Positions 52,488 to 60,127 of a stretch of DNA of 64,000 bases are shown here, in pieces (the first letter of the stretch is position 1; every line of letters starts with the position of its first letter). The notes beneath the pieces are model-generated. The model was given only the letters and a program-made list of their open reading frames with translations. It made no database searches and was not told the DNA's origin. The stretch spans positions 10,803-74,802 of the forward strand of contig DDBW01000014.1 in the NCBI GenBank assembly GCA_002335495.1, read 5' to 3'. Origin of the DNA: Candidatus Dojkabacteria bacterium UBA2022 (GTDB lineage Bacteria > Patescibacteriota > Dojkabacteria > SC72). The position numbers were made by a program, and so were the translations under genes.

Positions 52488-52892
52488 GTGAGTACTAAGT
52501 CGAACTACCTTACATCAATTCGAATAAGTTTCTTCATTGTGTATGCATGGTTTGGGCTTTTAAAAGTATTTGATGTCAGCGGGGCCACAAACCTAGTACA
52601 AGACCTCCTCAATTTTATGCTTCCAGGATTTCCAGAAGACCTCTTTGTATTTCTTTTTGGACTCTTCGAAGTACTTATAGGGATTATATTTCTATACAAA
52701 CCCTTCACTAAACTTGCGATATTTTTTGCAACCGTACACTTAATGATGTGTGCCTTCCCACTATTTGTTCTCCCATACTACACATGGAACGGATCAATGA
52801 TTCTAACTCAGGTAGGACAGTACATAGTAAAAAACATATTTATCGTGAGTGCCCTTATAGGATTATGGGAAACGGAGGTTATGGGTAAATAG
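52488..52892 (+). CDS. DoxX-like membrane protein
   Basis: A 134-residue protein with four membrane segments, starting at a GTG. The first helix SIRISFFIVYAWFGLLKVF and the GLFEVLIGIIFLY stretch in the second fit the DoxX family layout, a group of small membrane proteins linked to oxidative stress or quinone chemistry in various bacteria. The function here is not known. It follows rsmD by five bases. Confidence 0.6.
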   Translation: MSTKSNYLTSIRISFFIVYAWFGLLKVFDVSGATNLVQDLLNFMLPGFPEDLFVFLFGLFEVLIGIIFLYKPFTKLAIFFATVHLMMCAFPLFVLPYYTWNGSMILTQVGQYIVKNIFIVSALIGLWETEVMGK

Positions 52893-52895
52893 CCA

Positions 52896-52924
52896 TTGCA
52901 AATTAATTATATTCGCTATAAAAT
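52896..52924 (+). promoter_or_regulatory. Promoter of the thrS leader
   Basis: TTGCAA at 52896-52901, a 17-base spacer and TAAAAT at 52919-52924, then seven bases to the ATG of the leader ORF at 52932. Confidence 0.55.
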
Positions 52925-52931
52925 CAAGTAC

Positions 52932-52997
52932 ATGTACAAAATATTCGGTAAAACCAAAGAAAACGTGCTTAAGATTGTCTTCCCAACATCCCTGTGA
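52932..52997 (+). CDS. 21-residue candidate leader peptide upstream of thrS
   Basis: The ORF begins MYKIFGKTKENV and ends FPTSL, stop TGA at 52995-52997. It starts seven bases after a promoter -10 box. The Thr codon ACA at 52986-52988 lies inside the 5' arm of the hairpin that follows, and another Thr codon occurs earlier. A ribosome stalled there for lack of threonyl-tRNA would block that hairpin. It is likely a sensing ORF rather than a working peptide. Confidence 0.45.
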   Translation: MYKIFGKTKENVLKIVFPTSL

Positions 52998-53009
52998 TGT
53001 TATTATTTT
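52985..53009 (+). terminator. Small hairpin with T-rich tail in the thrS leader
   Basis: AACATC (52985-52990) pairs with GATGTT (52996-53001) across CCTGT, followed by a T-rich stretch (ATTATTTT). The stem is only 6 bp and AT-heavy, so termination would be weak unless assisted. Its overlap with the end of the leader ORF is the reason to list it. Confidence 0.4.
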
Positions 53010-53043
53010 CAATTTTCCATATTAAATTATATTTAAACCTTTA

Positions 53044-54819
53044 ATGGCTAGTTCAAATAATAATCAGGATCATATCTCAGAGTTAGAACGAATGAGACAT
53101 ACTGCATCACATATATTGGCACAGGCAGTACTTAAATTCTATCCTGACACCAAGCTCGGGATAGGACCTGCAATTGACGACGGCTTCTACTACGATTTTG
53201 AATTTGCGGAACCGATATCCGAGGAAGATCTTGAGAGATTCGAAAAGGAGATGAAGAGAATTATTGATGAGAATCTCCCAATGAAGCAAAGCTTCATGAA
53301 GAGAAAAGATGCTGAAAAATACCTCAAAGAGAAAGATCAGAAATTCAAGCTTGAATTACTCAAAGATATACCTGATAAAGAGATTAGTTTCTACATAACA
53401 GGAGACAATCAATTTGTAGATATGTGTAGAGGACCACACGTTGAATCTACAGGAAAAGTTGGAGCTGTAAAATTGAAAAGCATTGCAGGAGCATACTGGA
53501 GAGGAGATGAAAAGCGTCCAATGTTAACAAGAATCTATGGATTTGCCTTTGATACAAAAAAGGAATTAAATAACTATATTGAACTTCTTGCTGAAGCAGA
53601 GAAGAGAGATCACAGAGTTCTAGGTAAAGAGCTTGGATTATTCATATACTCTGATTTGGTAGGAAAGGGACTGCCACTATGGACTGCTAAAGGCGCCACA
53701 ATTAGACGAATCCTTGAAAGATTCATCGTAGATGAGGAGATTAAAAGAGGATATCAGCATGTATACACCCCAGATATCGCCAAAATAGAACTGTATAAAA
53801 CATCCGGTCACTACCCATACTACAAAGATTCAATGTATGCTCCAATCAAAGTAGACGATGAAGAGTTTATGCTCAGACCAATGACCTGTCCACATCACTT
53901 TGAGCTATATTCCGCTCAGAAGCGAAGCTACCGTGAACTTCCGATGAGAATTGCCGAATTAGCGAAACTTTATAGATACGAAAAGAGCGGTGAACTTAGT
54001 GGATTAATAAGAGTACGAAGCTTCTGCCTTGCAGATGCGCACATAATTGCAATGCCATCACAAGCCCACGATGAAATAAACAGAGCCCTAGACCTCATTG
54101 AGTATGCGGCAGGTGTGTTTGGACTAGAACCAAATAAAGATTACAGATACAGACTATCTCTTGGTGATAGAAGCAACTCTGAGAAGTACTTTAAAGATGA
54201 TGAGTCTTGGGATTTTGCAGAGAACGTACTCAGAGAGGTATTAGCAAAGCGAGATGTAGAGAGCTATGAAGCCCCAGGAGAGGCTGCTTTCTACGGTCCT
54301 AAGATTGATATTCAAATGAAAAATATTCTTGGCAAAGAAGATACTGCCTTCACAGTACAGTATGACTTTGTAATGCCAAAGCGATTTGATCTTAAATACT
54401 CAGACGATAAAGGTGAAGAGCAGGAGCCAGTAGTAATCCATAGATCATCTATAGGTGCGATTGAAAGAATAATTGCCTTCCTTATTGAAAAATATGGAGG
54501 AGTCTTCCCATTATGGATGGCTCCAGTACAGGTTAAGGTACTACCAATTTCTGATGCCCAGGCCGATTACGCTAGGCAGGTAACCGAGAGATTACAGAGC
54601 GAAGATATCAGAGTTATTCTGGACGACAGAAACGAAACCCTACAGTATAGAATCAGAGACGGCGAGGTAAATAAAATTCCGTATATGGTAATAGTTGGAA
54701 ACAAAGAGATCGAAACAAATACCGTATCAGTAAGGTCACACGGAAGCAAAGAGATTGGACTTATGAAAATTGATGAGTTCGTGCAGGCATTAAATAAAGA
54801 GATTGAATCCAAATCTTAA
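53044..54819 (+). CDS. thrS: Threonyl-tRNA synthetase lacking the TGS domain
   Basis: The 591-residue protein begins directly with the editing domain (RMRHTASHILAQAV, HxxxH motif near residue 19) and lacks the roughly 60-residue TGS domain that begins most bacterial ThrRS. The class II catalytic core is complete: motif 2-like RYEKSGELSGLIRVRSF, motif 3 VVIHRSSIGAIERIIAFLIE, and the zinc ligands in RPMTCPHHF. The C-terminal anticodon-binding domain follows. The loss of the TGS domain is known in some lineages. A leader ORF and hairpin precede it. Confidence 0.95.
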   Translation: MASSNNNQDHISELERMRHTASHILAQAVLKFYPDTKLGIGPAIDDGFYYDFEFAEPISEEDLERFEKEMKRIIDENLPMKQSFMKRKDAEKYLKEKDQKFKLELLKDIPDKEISFYITGDNQFVDMCRGPHVESTGKVGAVKLKSIAGAYWRGDEKRPMLTRIYGFAFDTKKELNNYIELLAEAEKRDHRVLGKELGLFIYSDLVGKGLPLWTAKGATIRRILERFIVDEEIKRGYQHVYTPDIAKIELYKTSGHYPYYKDSMYAPIKVDDEEFMLRPMTCPHHFELYSAQKRSYRELPMRIAELAKLYRYEKSGELSGLIRVRSFCLADAHIIAMPSQAHDEINRALDLIEYAAGVFGLEPNKDYRYRLSLGDRSNSEKYFKDDESWDFAENVLREVLAKRDVESYEAPGEAAFYGPKIDIQMKNILGKEDTAFTVQYDFVMPKRFDLKYSDDKGEEQEPVVIHRSSIGAIERIIAFLIEKYGGVFPLWMAPVQVKVLPISDAQADYARQVTERLQSEDIRVILDDRNETLQYRIRDGEVNKIPYMVIVGNKEIETNTVSVRSHGSKEIGLMKIDEFVQALNKEIESKS

Positions 54820-54839
54820 TTAAACTAATTTTATATTTA

Positions 54840-54845
54840 TATACT
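54840..54845 (+). promoter_or_regulatory. -10 box six bases before infC
   Basis: TATACT at 54840-54845 and ATG at 54852, so the infC operon probably begins at its start codon. Confidence 0.5.
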
Positions 54846-54851
54846 TAATAA

Positions 54852-55454
54852 ATGGAATTTAAGAAAACTTTCAAAAGACCATATAACAATAACAACGGAT
54901 ATAACCGAAACAACGGTAGTTATAACCGAGGGAATGCCGATAAAAAACAGTACGGACCAAGAAGAAACGAATTTATAAGAGTCCCACAAGTAATGGTAAT
55001 CGGAGACCAAGGAGAGAATCTTGGAGTTATGAAAACAGACGAAGCTATTAAACTAGCGCAATCTAAGGGATTAGACCTTGTTGAGGTAGGTGCGACCGTA
55101 AATCCACCAGTATGCAAAATCATCGACTATGCTAAGTATGTGTACGAGTTAAACAAGAAGCAGAGAAAGAATAAAAATAAAGCTAAGGATATGAAGGAGT
55201 TTAAATTCAGTCCTGTTATTGACATCGGAGATATAGAACTGAGAGTAAGAAGATCGAAGGAATTTATAGATAAAGGACATAATGTTCGACTCACAATGGT
55301 AAGAAAGGGGAGGCAGACTCACGAATTGGCAATACAAGTTTTCAATGATATATTGACTAATTTCGAAGGCTATAGTACTATTGAGCCCGAGAAAAAAGTA
55401 GAAGGTAAAACTATATTTATAACTTTCAAAGCAAATGGCAAGGCAAAGAACTAG
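54852..55454 (+). CDS. infC: Translation initiation factor IF-3 with Asn-rich N-terminal extension
   Basis: IF-3 keeps the 30S subunit free and checks start codon and initiator tRNA. The core in 200 residues is normal (MVIGDQGENLGVMKTDEA, ARKSKGLDLVEV-like, VNPPVCKI, and the C-terminal FKFSPVIDIGDIELRVRR). The first 40 residues are unusual, Asn-, Tyr- and Gly-rich (NNNNGYNRNNGSYNR), and look disordered. It starts with ATG rather than the rare codons seen for autoregulated infC in Escherichia coli. It overlaps rpmI by 20 bases. Confidence 0.95.
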   Translation: MEFKKTFKRPYNNNNGYNRNNGSYNRGNADKKQYGPRRNEFIRVPQVMVIGDQGENLGVMKTDEAIKLAQSKGLDLVEVGATVNPPVCKIIDYAKYVYELNKKQRKNKNKAKDMKEFKFSPVIDIGDIELRVRRSKEFIDKGHNVRLTMVRKGRQTHELAIQVFNDILTNFEGYSTIEPEKKVEGKTIFITFKANGKAKN

Positions 55455-55647
55455 AAAAACAGCAATAAAGAGGTTCAGAAAGAGCAATCCTAAAGGAAAT
55501 AGAAGGTCAAAGATTCTATACTCAAAGACAGCTCAGCACCACCTTATGACGAAGAGATCCAAGAGAGTAAAGCGAAGAAAGCCTAATAAAGCTGTTGCAA
55601 CAAAGAGCAACACAAAAAGAATTAGACAAATAATTAAGAACATATAA
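55435..55647 (+). CDS. rpmI: 50S ribosomal protein L35
   Basis: A 70-residue, very basic protein with the L35 pattern: KTAIKRFRKS at the start and TKRSKRVKRRKP in the C-terminal half. Position between infC and rplT is the standard gene order infC-rpmI-rplT, and the 20-base overlap with infC suggests coupled translation. Confidence 0.93.
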   Translation: MARQRTRKTAIKRFRKSNPKGNRRSKILYSKTAQHHLMTKRSKRVKRRKPNKAVATKSNTKRIRQIIKNI

Positions 55648-55651
55648 AACC

Positions 55652-55990
55652 ATGAGAGTAGCAACCGGAAACGTAAGAAGAAGAAGACATAAAAAAGTGT
55701 TAGCCGCAACAAAGGGCTACAGAATGACAAAGAATAGATTGTATAAGGTTGCACATGAGGCTTTCATGCACGCAGGTCAATACTCATACAACGACAGACA
55801 GAAAAGAACATCTCAGATGAGAGAGCTTTGGATTAAAAGAATTAATGCAGCAGCCCAGCTAAACGGAATGACATACTCTGTGTTCATGGACAAGGTAAAG
55901 AAATCAAACATTGCATTAAACAAGAAGATGCTTGCAGATATTGCATTTGATTCTCCAGAGGTATTTTCACAGATTGTAAAATCATTTTAG
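55652..55990 (+). CDS. rplT: 50S ribosomal protein L20
   Basis: The 112 residues match L20: the long basic N-terminal helix RRRHKKVLAATKGYRMTKN, the Tyr-rich HAGQYSYNDRQKRT, and the RLNAAAQLNGMTYS-like region (here INAAAQLNGMTYSVF). L20 is an early assembly protein of the large subunit and in several bacteria represses its own operon. Confidence 0.96.
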   Translation: MRVATGNVRRRRHKKVLAATKGYRMTKNRLYKVAHEAFMHAGQYSYNDRQKRTSQMRELWIKRINAAAQLNGMTYSVFMDKVKKSNIALNKKMLADIAFDSPEVFSQIVKSF

Positions 55991-56053
55991 GTTATACAAA
56001 TAAGCCCTAAATGATGTATACTGATTACATCTAAGGGTGTGTTAAAGCTATAT

Positions 56054-57094
56054 ATGGAATTTAAAAACCAAGCCATACAAGAGGCGTATAAACAGTTCGA
56101 AACTGATTCACTCAAACTTTCATTGGAAGATTTAAAACACGCATATAAGAAGGGAAGTACATTCTTCAAAGATATCTATGCCCAGATTAAGAATATCACT
56201 GGTGATCAAAAAAAAGAATACGGATACGAGGCTAACACCCTTGCCAATTACATTGAAGAGAAGATTAACCAGCTTCAGCTATTATCCGAAGTATCCAATA
56301 AAGGAAAGGAGTATCTAGACCCAACAGCTCCATTTGATTTAAACGAAAACAGTTCAGCGAGATTAGTTCCAACAGATTTAGAAGGTACTAAAAACCCTCT
56401 AACACAAGAGATGGAAAAGGTATTGAGCATTTTCAAAAGGATGGGCTTTGACATTATAGAATCAAGACAGCTTGATGACGATTATCATATGTTCGAAACT
56501 TTAAATATACCCAAAGGGCATCCGGCGAGAGATATCTGGGATACCTTCTGGACCCAGGAAGGATTAATTCCTCCAGCACACACATCTACGATGCAAAACA
56601 GGGCGATGAGACTCAAGGGTAAGCCACCAATCAGATATGTCATACCAGGTAGATGCTACCGGAACGAGGCTACCGATGCATCCCACGAACATACTTTCTA
56701 CCAAATAGAAGGTGTTTATGTTGATAAAAACATATCACTGGGAGATATGCTAGGAACAATTAAAACATATCTTGAAGCTTTCTTCGAAATGGATCTGGAT
56801 ATTAAAGTACAACCAGCATACTTCCCATTCACAGAGCCCGATATGGAATTCATGATTTCATGCCCATTCTGCCGAAAAACAGGATGTAAAGTATGTAAGT
56901 ACTCAGGTTGGATGGAAATAATGGGATGCGGAGTAATCAATCCTTTTGTGTTACAAGAGGCTGGAATCGATCCGAAAGAGTACTCAGGTTTTGCTTGGGG
57001 ATTCGGCTTGGACCGTCTTGTTATGATCAAAAATGGAGTTCAAGATATCAGGAGATTCCATAGCGGAGACCTTAATTTCTTAAAGCAGTTCTAA
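56054..57094 (+). CDS. pheS: Phenylalanyl-tRNA synthetase alpha subunit
   Basis: The preferred start is the ATG at 56054; a GTG at 56039 would add five residues. The alpha subunit holds the class II catalytic core with FDLNENSSARLVPTD-like N-terminal region, HTSTMQNRAM, RCYRNEATDASHEHTFYQIEG and, near the end, GFAWGFGLDRLVMIKNG. Four cysteines, CPFC and GCKVC, form a small likely zinc-binding insertion before the final motif, as found in several bacterial PheS. It directly precedes pheT with no gap. Confidence 0.95.
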   Translation: MEFKNQAIQEAYKQFETDSLKLSLEDLKHAYKKGSTFFKDIYAQIKNITGDQKKEYGYEANTLANYIEEKINQLQLLSEVSNKGKEYLDPTAPFDLNENSSARLVPTDLEGTKNPLTQEMEKVLSIFKRMGFDIIESRQLDDDYHMFETLNIPKGHPARDIWDTFWTQEGLIPPAHTSTMQNRAMRLKGKPPIRYVIPGRCYRNEATDASHEHTFYQIEGVYVDKNISLGDMLGTIKTYLEAFFEMDLDIKVQPAYFPFTEPDMEFMISCPFCRKTGCKVCKYSGWMEIMGCGVINPFVLQEAGIDPKEYSGFAWGFGLDRLVMIKNGVQDIRRFHSGDLNFLKQF

Positions 57095-59560
57095 ATGTAC
57101 ATACCACTAAACTGGATAAAAGAATATACAGATGTAAACCTAACCAATGAGGAACTCGTAGAAGAGGTTTCCACGAAAATTGGAGCTGTAGAGGAAGTTA
57201 AAGACCTTTCAGAAAAATACAAAGACATATTAACGGCCGAGATTATAGAAGTAAATGACCACCCAAATGCAGATAAACTAGGAGTTTATAAAATTTCAAT
57301 TGGAAAAGATAAAACTGTTCAGGTTGTAGCTGGAGACAAAACTTTGAAGGTCGGGGAGAAAGTCGCATACTTTGCCCCTGGAGTTAAAGTTCCATATAAC
57401 TCTCATCCTGAAAAATACGATGGTATTGTTACAAAAGTCTCTCTTAGAGGAGTAGATTCAGAGGGAATGCTCGCATCAGAAAGGGAACTTGATCTTGGAG
57501 CAGATCATAATAAAGTAATGAGACTAGATGCAAATATAGAACCTGGCCAGTTGCTTGCCGAGGTATTCGGCTTAAATGATGTAGTATTGGATATCGAAAA
57601 TAAAGCATTGGCAAACCGAGGAGACCTCTTCGGCATTCTTGGGATTGCGAGAGAGCTTTCTGGAATTCAGGGGAAGAAATTTCAATCACCTGACTGGTAC
57701 TCAACTAAGACAGATAAATATAACGGGGATATAAAAGTAACCATAAAGAATGAGATAGATGCATACTGCAAGAGATATATGGCAGTTGTAATGGACGGCG
57801 TTCAAGTGATGGAATCACCGGTTTGGATGAAAGTAGCCCTCTCAAAAGTTGGGATTAGACCGATTAACAATGTTGTAGACATAACAAACTATGCCATGTA
57901 TCTGACCTCACAACCCCTTCATGCATTTGACCTTGATAAGGTATTAAAAGTATCAGGTAAAGATGAAGCTGAAATTCTGGTAAGGCTGGCTAAAGAAGGA
58001 GAAACCATTACTACTCTTGATGGTAAAACGGTTGAATTAGATACAAATACAATGGTAATTACGGATGGAAGAAACCCAATCGCAATTGCCGGTGTAATGG
58101 GAGGACAGAGCACTGAGGTAGATAGTAACACGAAGAGAATTCTAATCGAATGCGCAAGTTTTGATAGATACAACATAAGAAAGACTTCGATGAGACTTGG
58201 ATTATTCACAGAAGCGGTAACCAGATTTACTAAAGCTCTAGATCCAAATCATTGCGAAGGAGTGCTGGTAAAAACAATAGATATGATTAATGACCTTGCG
58301 AAAGGAAAGGTGGCGAGCAAGGTATTTGACGAGTATGCCCAACCTGTATCAGCAAAAACTATCAACTTTACTACCAATCGATTAAATACCATTCTTGGAA
58401 TATCATTATCCCCAGAACAAGTTAAACAATACCTTGAAAATATTGAATACCAAATTCAGGTAAACGGAGATGAAATTATTGCAACAGTACCAACCTTTAG
58501 GCAGGATATTGGAGTAGAGGAGGATATCTATGAAGACGTTGGCAGACACTATGGTTACAATAATATAACCCCAACCCTTCCTTCAAAACCAATACTACCA
58601 AATTCTATAAATCCAATGCTTGAGTTTAAAACCAAGCTAAGGGAGATAATGACACGTTTAGGAGGTAATGAGTTGCTCACCTACAACTTCACAGATGCCA
58701 AGGTGTTTGAGAAATACAACATATCCTTGGACACTTCGTATAAGATTATCAACCCTCTCTCACCAGAGCTAGAGTATATGCGTTATGATCTATTACCATC
58801 TCTACTTGAAAAAGTGGTAGTAAATGTAGAGCAGGGATACAACAAGTTCATGCTCTATGAACTAAACAAGGGACACAGTAAAGCTCAGGAGGATTTTGAC
58901 CCTACAGAGAGCCTTCCAAAGGAGCGCGAGTATCTTGGGGCTACCATTGTTAACCCAGATTACAAAGGAAGACCATACTACACGGCAAAAGCAGTACTTG
59001 AAAAACTTCTCTCAAAGTTAAATGTAAAAACCTACGATCTTGTACTACTAAAGGATTTACCAACCCCAACAAAGGCATGGATTGATAGGATGAGTGACTT
59101 CTTGGACATAGACAGAACAGCAGCTCTAATAATAAATCAGGAGTACGTGGGGGTAGTAGGGGAGGTACATGCCCACATTCTCAGTAAAGCCAAGCTTCCT
59201 GCATACACTTCTATATTAGAACTAGACCTTGGAGTTCTAATCAACTACACCAAAGACAGCTACGGATATATCGAGCCTTCTAGGTACCCTAGAACGATCC
59301 AGGACTTCTGTTTTGAACTCCCTCTTGAAGTTAGGTATAAAGATCTTGAGAAACTAGTGAGTAAGATAGTCACAGATGTAGATTATGTATTTACAATCTC
59401 CCCAATTGATATCTTCCATAAAGAGGAAAGCGATAAAAAGCGTATTACATTGAGACTATCGTTACAGCATAGAGATAGAACATTAACACAGTACGATATA
59501 ACTCAGCTTAGAAACACCCTTTCTAAAGAATCAGAATTACTCGGCGGAAAGATAGTTTAA
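57095..59560 (+). CDS. pheT: Phenylalanyl-tRNA synthetase beta subunit
   Basis: The 821-residue beta subunit shows the complete domain order: the tRNA-binding OB domain near the start (AEIIEVNDHPNADKLGVYKI), the B3/B4 editing region with NVVDITNYAMYLTSQPLHAFD, the B5 domain, the degenerate synthetase core and the C-terminal ferredoxin-like anticodon domain (SRYPRTIQDFCFELP). It starts where pheS stops, the usual pheST pair, and its end overlaps the opposite-strand gene by four bases. Confidence 0.95.
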   Translation: MYIPLNWIKEYTDVNLTNEELVEEVSTKIGAVEEVKDLSEKYKDILTAEIIEVNDHPNADKLGVYKISIGKDKTVQVVAGDKTLKVGEKVAYFAPGVKVPYNSHPEKYDGIVTKVSLRGVDSEGMLASERELDLGADHNKVMRLDANIEPGQLLAEVFGLNDVVLDIENKALANRGDLFGILGIARELSGIQGKKFQSPDWYSTKTDKYNGDIKVTIKNEIDAYCKRYMAVVMDGVQVMESPVWMKVALSKVGIRPINNVVDITNYAMYLTSQPLHAFDLDKVLKVSGKDEAEILVRLAKEGETITTLDGKTVELDTNTMVITDGRNPIAIAGVMGGQSTEVDSNTKRILIECASFDRYNIRKTSMRLGLFTEAVTRFTKALDPNHCEGVLVKTIDMINDLAKGKVASKVFDEYAQPVSAKTINFTTNRLNTILGISLSPEQVKQYLENIEYQIQVNGDEIIATVPTFRQDIGVEEDIYEDVGRHYGYNNITPTLPSKPILPNSINPMLEFKTKLREIMTRLGGNELLTYNFTDAKVFEKYNISLDTSYKIINPLSPELEYMRYDLLPSLLEKVVVNVEQGYNKFMLYELNKGHSKAQEDFDPTESLPKEREYLGATIVNPDYKGRPYYTAKAVLEKLLSKLNVKTYDLVLLKDLPTPTKAWIDRMSDFLDIDRTAALIINQEYVGVVGEVHAHILSKAKLPAYTSILELDLGVLINYTKDSYGYIEPSRYPRTIQDFCFELPLEVRYKDLEKLVSKIVTDVDYVFTISPIDIFHKEESDKKRITLRLSLQHRDRTLTQYDITQLRNTLSKESELLGGKIV

Positions 59561-60102
59561 ACGTCCCCACAATTCTCCATAATCATTAATGAGTGGCAGT
59601 AATCTGCGTAGCTTTCATCGACAACTCCTTGTTCAATAATAAAAGCGACTCCTTGAGCAATATACTGAGCAGCCTCATCTGCTCCTTCAGAATTTTGAGA
59701 TAATATGTATATAGCGATGAATGGAGCGGGTATTTTAAAACCCTGGTATGAGTTCATTATTTTGGGGCTAGGGGTGGGAAACAGGTTCCAGTTAAACACC
59801 GCAGGGAGTCCAAAATCATTACCTTGTGTTAAAACGTATCGAACAATTAAAGAAGGAACCGCTACAGATAGTATACTTTCTGATTGAGATATCGTATGGC
59901 TTTCTATATAGCGCAAAAGAGCATTAATATCTCTAAGCAAAATCATACTATCAATACAATCATTAACTTCTCTAGGAGAAAAGAAATCCCATATTCGTAA
60001 AACATCATAAATACTTGCACTCGGAAGTGTTTCCAAACCTGTGGGGCCTGTGGGTTTTAAGCTGGATCTAATACTTATTAATCCCTTAAAAATCTTTAGC
60101 AA
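59557..60102 (-). CDS. Hypothetical protein downstream of the penicillin-binding protein
   Basis: A 181-residue protein without a clear signal peptide or strong membrane segment. It is mildly acidic and predicted helical (NDCIDSMILLRDINALLRYI, and GADEAAQYIAQGVAFII). I recognise no family. It begins 25 bases after the stop of the penicillin-binding protein on the same strand and is likely co-transcribed, which hints at an envelope role only by association. Its end overlaps the end of pheT by four bases. Confidence 0.6.
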   Translation of the reverse strand: MLKIFKGLISIRSSLKPTGPTGLETLPSASIYDVLRIWDFFSPREVNDCIDSMILLRDINALLRYIESHTISQSESILSVAVPSLIVRYVLTQGNDFGLPAVFNWNLFPTPSPKIMNSYQGFKIPAPFIAIYILSQNSEGADEAAQYIAQGVAFIIEQGVVDESYADYCHSLMIMENCGDV

Positions 60103-60127
60103 TTATACAGCTAAAAAGCCTACTGTT

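Noticed and set aside
55991..56053. A GATGTA/TACATC hairpin and a short ATG ORF before pheS, considered as a further leader attenuator.
   Set aside because: There is no T tract, the ORF has no Phe codons, and the promoter match is poor.
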